From: Gammaproteobacteria bacterium RIFCSPHIGHO2_12_FULL_37_14
Lineage (GTDB): Bacteria > Pseudomonadota > Gammaproteobacteria > DSM-16500
Direction: 5' to 3'
Assembly: GCA_001801485.1 (NCBI GenBank)
Contig: MGXV01000028.1
Coordinates: 58,988 to 122,987 of the forward strand
Length of the DNA: 64,000 nt
The position numbers and the translations under genes are program-made. The notes below the pieces were generated by a model. The model was not told the origin of the DNA and made no database searches. It saw only the letters and a program-made list of their open reading frames with translations. Positions 57,854 through 64,000 of this stretch are shown here, one piece after another; the first letter of the stretch is position 1, and the number at the start of each line of letters is the position of its first letter.

Positions 57854-58669
57854 ATGCGTATTTTTTTATTTATTTTGATACTTTCTTTGCTTTCTTTCAG
57901 TTTTATTTACGATGCACAGGCAAGACGTTTTGGTGGTGGAAAAAGTTTTGGTATGTCTCGCAACAGCAATAGCTTTTCAAATGCTCGCTTTGGTGATTCT
58001 GCTAAACAAAGTGCTCTCTCGCGTCCCTCAAATGCAAATCGTTGGTTAGGTCCTTTGGCTGGATTAGCGGCAGGTGGATTATTAGCTTATCTTTTAATGG
58101 GAAATGGTATTGGTAGCGGGATGTTAACTTGGTTATTAGTCGCCGGCGTAATATGGTTAATTTATAGTTTAATTCGTAACGCAATGCGACCTGCGACACA
58201 ATCTTTTGGTTACAGAGAGCGAGAAAATTCACCTCAAGATAATCTCGCGCATTTGGCATCACGACAAACTTTCTCTTCATCCACGCAAAATACTACTCCC
58301 CATTCAGTAGACTTTGATGAAAATATATTTTTACGCGACGCAAAAGCTTTATTTCTTCGATTACAAACAGCTTACGATAATAAAAATTTAAATGATTTAT
58401 GCGAATTTTGCTCTCCTGAAGTATTTGCTGAAATTCAATTACAAATTCAAGAACGCGGCGAAGCAATCAATCGAACTGAAGTCGTGCAATTAGATGCCGC
58501 CTTACTCGATACTGCTATTGAATTTCAAGTATTATTGGCAAGTGTGCAATTTTCAGGTTTAATCAAAGAAGATACGAATCAAACTGCTGCCACGTCTTTT
58601 AAAGAAGTTTGGCATTTTCGTAAAGAGAATATTAACCCTCGATGGATTGTGGCAGGAATTCAGCAATAA
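57854..58669 (+). CDS. Tim44-like domain protein
   Basis: A 271-residue envelope protein. I start at 57854, where GAGGG lies 8 bases upstream; an ATG five codons earlier is less likely. A signal peptide (MRIFLFILILSLLSFSFIYDAQA) precedes a Gly/Ser/Arg-rich stretch (RRFGGGKSFGMSRNSNSF). Two hydrophobic segments (LAGLAAGGLLAYLLMGNG and MLTWLLVAGVIWLIYSLI) follow, and the C-terminal part from about residue 155 is a Tim44-like domain (AKALFLRLQTAYDNKNLNDLCEFCSPEVFAEIQ). Proteins with this layout are common in proteobacteria; function is unknown. It follows rne by 48 bp. Confidence 0.85.
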   Translation: MRIFLFILILSLLSFSFIYDAQARRFGGGKSFGMSRNSNSFSNARFGDSAKQSALSRPSNANRWLGPLAGLAAGGLLAYLLMGNGIGSGMLTWLLVAGVIWLIYSLIRNAMRPATQSFGYRERENSPQDNLAHLASRQTFSSSTQNTTPHSVDFDENIFLRDAKALFLRLQTAYDNKNLNDLCEFCSPEVFAEIQLQIQERGEAINRTEVVQLDAALLDTAIEFQVLLASVQFSGLIKEDTNQTAATSFKEVWHFRKENINPRWIVAGIQQ

Positions 58670-58728
58670 ATCATACAAAATGGTAGATAGATGTGCCTAA
58701 TTCTCTCCCTTTATAAAGAGAGGTACAC

Positions 58729-58905
58729 TTAGATTTCTTCTACATCTAAACGTCTAGCTCGAGATTCAAGCATGACCGGTATATCTTGAACAATAGGAAA
58801 AGCAAGCCTATCAAACCGACAGATAATTTCTTGGTTTGCTTCATCGTAGATTAATTCCCCTTTGCAAATAGGACATGCTAAGATTTCAAGTAGTGTTTTA
58901 TCCAT
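58729..58905 (-). CDS. Trm112-family protein, YcaR/UPF0434-like
   Basis: A short gene of 58 codons read by hand on the minus strand, from the ATG at 58905 to the TAA at 58729. The product starts [20 protein letters not shown] and ends [19 protein letters not shown] and the later [19 protein letters not shown] are the hallmarks of the Trm112/YcaR (UPF0434) family. One CxxC pair is present, as in these bacterial forms. In gammaproteobacteria the gene often sits beside kdsB or lpxK, which is not the case here. Its role is unknown; Trm112 in eukaryotes activates methyltransferases. Confidence 0.9.
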   Translation of the reverse strand: MDKTLLEILACPICKGELIYDEANQEIICRFDRLAFPIVQDIPVMLESRARRLDVEEI

Positions 58906-58967
58906 TGGCTTTTATTCTCAAATAAAAATAAAATATTAGTCCCATATGTTACTTGGTTATTAAGTGA

Positions 58968-59693
58968 ATGACAAATTACTCCTTAGAAATGAACACAATT
59001 CATCCTTCCTGGCAAGCTTGTTTTCCTGAGGCTTTAGCACAAATTGATCCTTATTATCTAACACAGTTATATCATTCAAAAAATTGGTTACCCGGATCAA
59101 AAAAAATTTTTAATGCTTTTTCGCTCGGACTTAATCAAGTTAAATATGTCATATTTGGAGAATCTCCTTATCCTCGAAGTGCATCAGCCAATGGTTATGC
59201 ATTCTGGGATGCCGCCATTGATCAGCTTTGGTCAGACACGGGTTTAAGTAAACCAGTAAATCGTGCTACCTCATTTAGGAATATTATTAAAATGTTGTTG
59301 GTTGCAGAAGGCTTACTTGACCAACATTCTCCCACTCAGGAAAATATCGTAAAAATTCATAAACAGAGATTAGTGCAAAGCAATGCAGAACTTTTCGCCA
59401 ATTTCCTTCATCATGGTTTTTTACTATTAAATGCAACACTCGTACTCTCCTCTCGATCTAAAACAAATGATGCAAAGGCTTGGCTACCTTTCATACAATC
59501 GTTATTGCTTTGTATCGTTAAGGAACGTCCACAAGTTAAGTTTATTATTTTTGGTCGTATAGCAAATCAAATTAAAATAGTAGACTCATTAGCTGTTGAT
59601 AAAATACACTCAGAACATCCCTACAATCATTCTTTTATCATAAACAAAGAAATACAAGCGTTCTTTAAACCATTACATCTATTACACCGCTAA
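58968..59693 (+). CDS. Uracil-DNA-glycosylase-like protein, divergent active site
   Basis: A 241-residue protein with the layout of family 1 uracil-DNA glycosylase (Ung). The segment VIFGESPYPRSASANGYAFWD (about residues 61-81) aligns with the Ung motif GQDPYHG that carries the catalytic Asp, but Asp is replaced by Ser66 and the following His by Pro. FLLLNATLVL (about 151-160) matches the uracil-recognising Asn segment LLLNTVLTV, and SEHPYNHSF (about 215-223) takes the place of HPSPLS, where the second catalytic His sits. It may be an inactive relative, a glycosylase with a changed specificity, or a DNA-binding protein. No nearby gene helps the choice. Confidence 0.72.
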   Translation: MTNYSLEMNTIHPSWQACFPEALAQIDPYYLTQLYHSKNWLPGSKKIFNAFSLGLNQVKYVIFGESPYPRSASANGYAFWDAAIDQLWSDTGLSKPVNRATSFRNIIKMLLVAEGLLDQHSPTQENIVKIHKQRLVQSNAELFANFLHHGFLLLNATLVLSSRSKTNDAKAWLPFIQSLLLCIVKERPQVKFIIFGRIANQIKIVDSLAVDKIHSEHPYNHSFIINKEIQAFFKPLHLLHR

Positions 59694-59827
59694 GCCATTC
59701 TCCCAAGAAAAGCGGTCATTTCTAGGAATTGTTACCATTTTTCTTAGATAATGCTGACGATATTCATATAAAATGAGAGAATATGCAAAAGTAAATACCA
59801 TTAGAGAAAATTCCGGAGAGATAAAAC

Positions 59828-60499
59828 ATGCGTATTCTGCTAGTAGAAGATGACGAATTGTTAGGAGAAGGAACACGTAAGGGGTTGGCCCAAGACGGGT
59901 ACACAGTCGATTGGGTTAAAGATGGGGCCTTAGCAGATCAAGCTCTAAAAACAGAAAAATTTGACCTGATCGTATTAGATCTAGGCTTACCTAAACTATC
60001 AGGTATGGTTGTTTTACAAAATCTCAGAGAAAGAGGCGATACCACACCAGTACTGATTCTTACTGCACGAGAATCGATAGAAGATAGAGTAAAGGGGTTA
60101 GATACAGGAGCAGATGATTATCTTACTAAACCTTTTAACTTAGATGAGTTGCTTGCACGATTAAGATCACTGCAAAGACGTTTTGCGTCTCGAGCTGCAC
60201 CCTTATTAGTTCATAATGATATTACCTTAGATCCTGCTTCTCATACGGTCATGAATAAAGAAGAACCTATTAATTTGTCTCGTAGAGAATTTGCATTATT
60301 ACATGTGTTATTAGAAAATGCTGGCCGTGTGCTATCACGAGAACATTTAACTCAATCTCTTTATGGTTGGGGAGAAGAAGTTGATAGCAATGCGCTTGAA
60401 GTGCATGTTCATAATTTACGTAAACGCTTTGGCCAGAATTTTATCCGTACCGTACGAGGCATCGGCTACACTATCGAAAAAAGTAAAGATAAAAAATGA
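59828..60499 (+). CDS. OmpR-family response regulator, PmrA/QseB-like
   Basis: A 223-residue response regulator. The receiver domain has the acidic pocket (EDD at residues 7-9), phosphorylated Asp51 (LIVLDLGLPKLSG), Thr79 and Lys101 (LTKPF). The C-terminal winged helix (about residues 128-218) has the OmpR consensus LSRREFALLHVLLENAGRVLSREHLTQSLYGWGEEVDSNALEVHVHNLRKRFG. It closely resembles the PmrA/QseB/BasR group. In Legionella and Coxiella PmrA activates dot/icm genes and effectors, so the ortholog call would matter; this sequence alone does not fix it. A GGAGAG ribosome site precedes it; it overlaps the kinase gene by 4 bp. Confidence 0.9.
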   Translation: MRILLVEDDELLGEGTRKGLAQDGYTVDWVKDGALADQALKTEKFDLIVLDLGLPKLSGMVVLQNLRERGDTTPVLILTARESIEDRVKGLDTGADDYLTKPFNLDELLARLRSLQRRFASRAAPLLVHNDITLDPASHTVMNKEEPINLSRREFALLHVLLENAGRVLSREHLTQSLYGWGEEVDSNALEVHVHNLRKRFGQNFIRTVRGIGYTIEKSKDKK

Positions 60500-61854
60500 T
60501 CAAATCGATCAGGTATTTTCTTTTAATTAGCTTATTAGCTAGTATTACCATTGCTTCAGCAATTAATGGAGTAGGTAATTACTTACTGGATGAGCAAGTC
60601 ATCGAACCTTATTTAGATGCTCAGCTTATTAGAATGTCAACGGTGATTGCTTTATTAAATCAATCCGCTACTTCAAATGTTAAATTTGAGTCTCAACTAG
60701 TCGAACATATTTCTAAAAATCAAATTAATCGTGATCAAAAAATAATTTTTCAAATATGGAATACTAGCGGAAAATTATTATTTTATTCTCATCATTATCC
60801 CGATATAAATTTAAAAGATGCACCACTCGGCTTTAGCGATCAGTTAATTCAAGGCGAAGATTGGCGAACTTATAGTGCCTATGATGAAAAGCAAAAAGTT
60901 AAAGTGATTGTTGCGGAACTATATAACTTGCGACGGGAATTAGTCGATGATATAGCTAGTAGTAATGCGAATATTTTATTAATTACTTATCCTGTATTTG
61001 GAATTTTAATCTGGTTTATCATTAACTTTGCGTTACAATCCATTACCCGTGTGACATCCGAAATATCAAATCGAGCCTCTACTTATCTTGAACCCGTACA
61101 ACTAACAGAAATTCCGATCGAAATAAAACCATTAGTTGCTGAGCTGAATCAACTTTTTATTCGCCTTAAATTAGCCTTCGAGAGAAACAAACGCTTCGCC
61201 GGTGATGCAGCACATGAACTACGCACTCCACTTGCTGCTTTAAAAACAAATGTTCAAGTTGCGATAAAAGCTACCGATGATATTGATAAAAATAAAGCAT
61301 TACAAAAAGTGATAGAAAGTGTTGATCGTAGCTCCCATGCCGTAGCTCAATTATTAACATTGAGTCGACTGGGAGAAGAAGAAAGCTTGACTGATACGCG
61401 TCCAGTTGATTTGCATAAACTTGCAACAGAAATCATTGCTTATCTTGCTCCATTAGCATTGGAAAAAAACATTGATATTGAGCTTAGCCCGCCACCCAAT
61501 AATTCCATTGTACTTGGCAATGATACCGCCCTAGGTATTCTGATACGTAATATTGTTGATAATGCAATTCGCTATACACCCGTTGAAGGAGAAGTAAAGG
61601 TTTCTATTATTAATACACCGTTGAAAATTATTTTTCGCGTGGTCGACACGGGTCCTGGTATCCCAGCGGAACTTCAAGAACGGGTATTTGAACGTTTTTA
61701 TCGAATTTTAGGCACAAAAGCTTCGGGAAGCGGCTTAGGACTCGCTATTGTTAATCAAATTAGCACCCTGCACCATGCTGAAATTAGATTGTCAACACCT
61801 TCTAAAGGAGTGGGTTTGCAATTCGATGTGGCTTTTCCCAAGTATCATGCTTAG
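60496..61854 (+). CDS. Sensor histidine kinase, PmrB/QseC-like
   Basis: A 452-residue membrane kinase and partner of the response regulator just upstream (ATGA overlap). Two membrane helices (about residues 5-25 and 160-180) enclose a periplasmic sensor of about 130 residues. The dimerisation domain carries the phospho-accepting His240 in FAGDAAHELRTPLAALK, and the ATPase part has NIVDNAIRYTP (N box), VVDTGPGIP (G1) and GSGLGLAIVNQI (G2). The periplasmic part has no metal-binding motif such as ExxE that I can see, so the signal is unknown. Confidence 0.92.
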   Translation: MIKSIRYFLLISLLASITIASAINGVGNYLLDEQVIEPYLDAQLIRMSTVIALLNQSATSNVKFESQLVEHISKNQINRDQKIIFQIWNTSGKLLFYSHHYPDINLKDAPLGFSDQLIQGEDWRTYSAYDEKQKVKVIVAELYNLRRELVDDIASSNANILLITYPVFGILIWFIINFALQSITRVTSEISNRASTYLEPVQLTEIPIEIKPLVAELNQLFIRLKLAFERNKRFAGDAAHELRTPLAALKTNVQVAIKATDDIDKNKALQKVIESVDRSSHAVAQLLTLSRLGEEESLTDTRPVDLHKLATEIIAYLAPLALEKNIDIELSPPPNNSIVLGNDTALGILIRNIVDNAIRYTPVEGEVKVSIINTPLKIIFRVVDTGPGIPAELQERVFERFYRILGTKASGSGLGLAIVNQISTLHHAEIRLSTPSKGVGLQFDVAFPKYHA

Positions 61855-61906
61855 AATGAATACCCAATGTGAATAGCACTTCTCCCAGACAGGAATGAAA
61901 TAATAC

Positions 61907-62536
61907 ATGTTAAAACGACTTCTTTTACCACGCCAGGAAAATTTCTTTCTCCTGTTTCAACATGCTGCTGACAAATTACTGCTTGCCTCCACAGAATTTT
62001 CACAATTATTACAAAATCTCGATAATCAGCAATATTATGTCGATAAGATTGCTCAACATGAACAAGAAGCTGATGACATTGCTCATCATAACTTCGAATT
62101 ACTGCATAAAACCTTTATTACCCCTTTCGATAGGCACGATATCCATCAGCTAACCAGCACCTTAGATGATATTATCGATTTAATTAACCGAATTGCTCAA
62201 CGATTTCCTTTTTATGGTTTACTAGAAGTTCCTGAAGAAGTTGTAAAATTAGCCTTGCTCAGCACTGAAGCAACGAATCACCTTAAACAATCTATTTATT
62301 CTCTTCATTCGCTTAAAAATTCTACCCTTATATTTAAACATTGTAATGAAATTGATAAGGTTGAAACCAGAGCCCATCAAGTAGTATTGGCAGGTGAAAA
62401 AAAATTATTTCTAGAAGAGCAGGACTTCAAGCATTTTTTTAAACTAAAAGAAATTTATGCGCATACCAAATTAGTCATCAATCGCTGTCAAGATGTTGGC
62501 AACATCTTGAGAGGAATTGTGCTCGAGTATTCATAA
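61907..62536 (+). CDS. DUF47-family (PhoU-like) accessory protein
   Basis: A 209-residue all-helical cytoplasmic protein of the DUF47/TIGR00153 family, distantly related to PhoU. HEQEADDIAHHNFELLH and FDRHDIHQLTSTLDDIIDLINRIAQRF are the conserved acidic, metal-binding-type segments. Genes of this family lie almost always next to a Pit transporter and are thought to regulate it. Here the pit gene follows with one base between stop and start. Confidence 0.92.
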   Translation: MLKRLLLPRQENFFLLFQHAADKLLLASTEFSQLLQNLDNQQYYVDKIAQHEQEADDIAHHNFELLHKTFITPFDRHDIHQLTSTLDDIIDLINRIAQRFPFYGLLEVPEEVVKLALLSTEATNHLKQSIYSLHSLKNSTLIFKHCNEIDKVETRAHQVVLAGEKKLFLEEQDFKHFFKLKEIYAHTKLVINRCQDVGNILRGIVLEYS

Positions 62537-62537
62537 T

Positions 62538-63545
62538 ATGGTTTCAGCATCATCGTTATCTTTAGTCTTTACTACAATAGCATTGGCATTACTATTCGAT
62601 TTTTTAAATGGTTTTCATGATGCTGCAAATTCCATTGCTGCAATCGTTTCAACACGGGTGCTTAAACCACAATTTGCTGTCTTGTGGGCGGCTTTTTTTA
62701 ATTTTATTGCTTTTTTATTTTTCGGTGTTCATGTTGCGTCAACCATTGCGACCGGCTTAGTCGATCCACAGGTGATCACGACACAAATCATTTTCTCTGG
62801 TTTATTAGGCGCAATATTTTGGAATATTTTTACTTGGTATTATGGCCTACCTTCAAGCTCTTCTCACGCACTGATTGGCGGATTACTTGGCGCTAGTATT
62901 GCACATGCCGGTATGGAACCTTTAAACTGGTTTGGTATCTCTAAAGTACTTGCTTTTATCGTCATATCACCATTACTCGGAATGGTGATGGGCATGATAT
63001 TAATGACCTTGACCGCTCGTCTTTTCTTTTATTCTAATCCTTCTCGCGTGGATAGTTGGTTTAGAAATTTACAATTTCTTTCCTCAGCATTTATTAGTGT
63101 CGGACACGGTAGTAATGACGCACAAAAAACGATGGGGATTATTGCTGCTCTACTCTATTCCTCACATATGCTTGGAGGAAGTTTTTATGTACCATTTTGG
63201 GTAGTCATTGTTTGTTATTTTGTTATTGCTTTAGGCACATTTTTTGGCGGCTGGCGTATTGTTAAAACAATGGGAATGAGAATTACAAAATTGAAACCTA
63301 TCAGCGGTTTTTGCTCTGATACTGCTAGTGCTGTAACATTATTTTTTGCGACCATTCTCGGTATTCCTGTTTCTACGACACACACAGTAACGGGTGCAAT
63401 TATTGGTGTGGGCTCCTTAAATGGTTTTTTTGCGGTACGTTGGGGTGTAGCCAAAGATATTGTTTGGGCTTGGATTCTGACCATTCCCGCCTCAGGAGCT
63501 GTTGCCGCATTAGTTTGGGGCATCTTGTATGTTATCCAAAACTAA
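62538..63545 (+). CDS. Inorganic phosphate transporter, Pit family
   Basis: A 335-residue inner-membrane transporter that takes up metal-phosphate complexes with protons. The two inverted Pit signatures are visible: FLNGFHDAANSIAAIVSTRVL near the N-terminus and SVGHGSNDAQKTMGI near residue 200. About ten hydrophobic segments. I start at the ATG 62538 directly after the DUF47 stop; a TTG in frame lies 7 codons upstream but is inside the previous gene. PitA-like low-affinity uptake is expected. Confidence 0.94.
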   Translation: MVSASSLSLVFTTIALALLFDFLNGFHDAANSIAAIVSTRVLKPQFAVLWAAFFNFIAFLFFGVHVASTIATGLVDPQVITTQIIFSGLLGAIFWNIFTWYYGLPSSSSHALIGGLLGASIAHAGMEPLNWFGISKVLAFIVISPLLGMVMGMILMTLTARLFFYSNPSRVDSWFRNLQFLSSAFISVGHGSNDAQKTMGIIAALLYSSHMLGGSFYVPFWVVIVCYFVIALGTFFGGWRIVKTMGMRITKLKPISGFCSDTASAVTLFFATILGIPVSTTHTVTGAIIGVGSLNGFFAVRWGVAKDIVWAWILTIPASGAVAALVWGILYVIQN

Positions 63546-63654
63546 ACAGTAATCCTAACGTTGGTTTTTACCCCTACATGCTCTTTTGACGCAGTACCAA
63601 AATGAGGTGTTGGCTTTTTATTAAAATCCTCCCGCTTCGCTAACGCTCAGCGAC

Positions 63655-63671
63655 CTCCTTTTCCAAAGGAG
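63655..63671. terminator. Hairpin after pit
   Basis: CTCCTTT (63655-63661) and AAAGGAG (63665-63671) form a perfect 7-bp stem with a 3-nt loop, 110 bp after the pit stop. There is no T-run after it, so it is a palindrome first and a terminator only possibly. Confidence 0.35.
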
Positions 63672-63848
63672 CTGAAAATTGAATTTACGAAACAACGCCG
63701 CTTCATATTTCTTAGTACTTGATTCTAAAGATATTTTAATCAGGTCCGTGCATTTATGATTGATCTAAAATAATACAATAATGGAAGATGAAGATAAATA
63801 AATTACTTTTCAAGAAAGTTTTAGCCAAGATTTTAGCTAATATCTAGC

Positions 63849-63881
63849 TATAATTTCGAATTTGTCGTACAATTTCGAATT
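63849..63881 (+). promoter_or_regulatory. Promoter/operator candidate for the right-edge ATPase gene
   Basis: A perfect -10 hexamer TATAAT (63849-63854) overlaps the first of two AATTTCGAATT copies (63852-63862, 63871-63881) spaced 19 bp apart, about two turns of helix. No clear -35 box at the right distance. The repeat could bind a dimeric regulator. Confidence 0.35.
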
Positions 63882-63905
63882 AAGTAATTTAAATTGGCGT
63901 TCAAT

Positions 63906-64000
63906 ATGATCCCTCGATTATTGCAATTACCTGAAGATGAAAGCTTTTTCTTATTTGGTCCTCGTGGAGTGGGTAAAACCACTCTATTAAAACATTTACC
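63906..64000 (+). CDS. AAA/DUF4143-type ATP-binding protein (3' end missing)
   Basis: Only the first 31 codons are in the window. The product starts MIPRLLQLPEDESFFLFG and continues PRGVGKTTLLKHL, a Walker A motif (GPRGVGKTT) within 30 residues of the start. This short N-terminus before the P-loop is typical of the AAA_14/DUF4143 family of ATP-binding proteins that are common, variable accessory genes in bacteria. The rest lies beyond the right edge. Start at 63906 is the only Met before the motif. Confidence 0.7.
   Translation, partial: MIPRLLQLPEDESFFLFGPRGVGKTTLLKHL

Larger units (their letters stand above)
63546..63905. other. Intergenic region with repeats, after pit
   Basis: This 360-bp gap has no open frame I can support. 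It holds a G/C-richer stretch CCTCCCGCTTCGCTAACGCT at 63629-63648 of the kind often dispersed in genomes; a 7-bp hairpin CTCCTTT/AAAGGAG (63655-63671); and near the right end three imperfect copies of a TTTAGC-type box (about 63820, 63832, 63844), then TATAAT (63849-63854) and a direct repeat AATTTCGAATT (63852-63862 and 63871-63881). The last group is probably the control region of the ATPase gene. Confidence 0.5.

Noticed and set aside
58002..58280. 92-codon frame antisense to the Tim44-like gene
   Set aside because: No ribosome site and no recognisable domain; the plus-strand gene is well supported.
63215..63523. 102-codon frame antisense to pit
   Set aside because: Shadow of the second Pit signature region.
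1..64000. tRNA, rRNA, CRISPR, insertion sequences, prophage
   Set aside because: I looked at the gaps for cloverleaf-like ends, spaced repeats and transposase-like frames and saw none; a covariance-model scan would be needed to exclude small RNAs.

Overview
The window is AT-rich (roughly 36-38% GC by eye), densely coded chromosome from a gammaproteobacterium. The core gene order (bamD / rluD-pgeF; mlaFEDCB diverging from kdsD-kdsC-lptC-lptA-lptB; rluC diverging from rne; pmbA-tldD) is gammaproteobacterial. The eukaryotic-like genes (an F-box plus WD40-like protein and a large ankyrin-repeat protein), the long lineage-specific helical proteins and a PmrA/PmrB-type two-component system together suggest a host-associated member of the Legionellales (Legionella/Coxiella/Berkiella/Aquicella-like). 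That placement is inference; no rRNA is present to prove it.

Layout. 1-11.9 kb: a RecB/AddA-type helicase-nuclease cut by the left edge, an HSDL2-like dehydrogenase, three minor type IV pilins (PilX, PilW, PilV), serC, a MarC-family protein, fumC, pepN and a proline-rich exported protein. 12-19.1 kb: ubiG with a gph/mupP-type phosphatase, an NAD salvage pair (pncA, nadE) around ygfZ, then bamD, rluD and pgeF. 19.2-24.8 kb: a DegQ-type protease followed 2 bp later by a two-gene RND efflux pump. 24.7-27.8 kb: the F-box protein, whose 3' end runs antisense into the pump gene, and an amino-acid permease. 27.8-34.5 kb: the envelope block, with Mla phospholipid transport on the minus strand and Kdo synthesis plus Lpt lipopolysaccharide export on the plus strand, ending in an HPr-like gene. 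34.6-43.2 kb: an accessory block (ankyrin protein, a helical protein of unknown function, an SDR, a membrane-anchored spermidine-synthase-like protein, and a 729-residue unknown that may be a GT-B glycosyltransferase). 43.2-55.1 kb: class II aldolase, pmbA-tldD, a lipoprotein, a large MscS-type channel, ampG, sdaA, pssA and rluC. 55.1-64 kb: rne with a long leader, a Tim44-like protein, a tiny Trm112/YcaR-like gene, a degenerate uracil-DNA-glycosylase-like protein, the pmrAB-like pair, a DUF47-pit phosphate uptake pair and the start of an AAA/DUF4143-type ATPase at the right edge.

How they fit together. Most of the window is envelope biology: outer-membrane protein assembly (BamD), phospholipid balance (Mla, PssA), lipopolysaccharide synthesis and transport (Kds, Lpt), peptidoglycan recycling and quality control (AmpG, PgeF, the MupP-like phosphatase), efflux and osmotic protection. 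Against this background the candidate host-interaction proteins (F-box/WD, ankyrin, the 389- and 729-residue unknowns) stand out. If the organism carries a Dot/Icm secretion system, they would be natural effector candidates and the PmrAB-like pair a possible regulator. No secretion genes lie in the window, and I saw no convincing tandem PmrA boxes. I saw no tRNA, rRNA, CRISPR array, insertion sequence or prophage.
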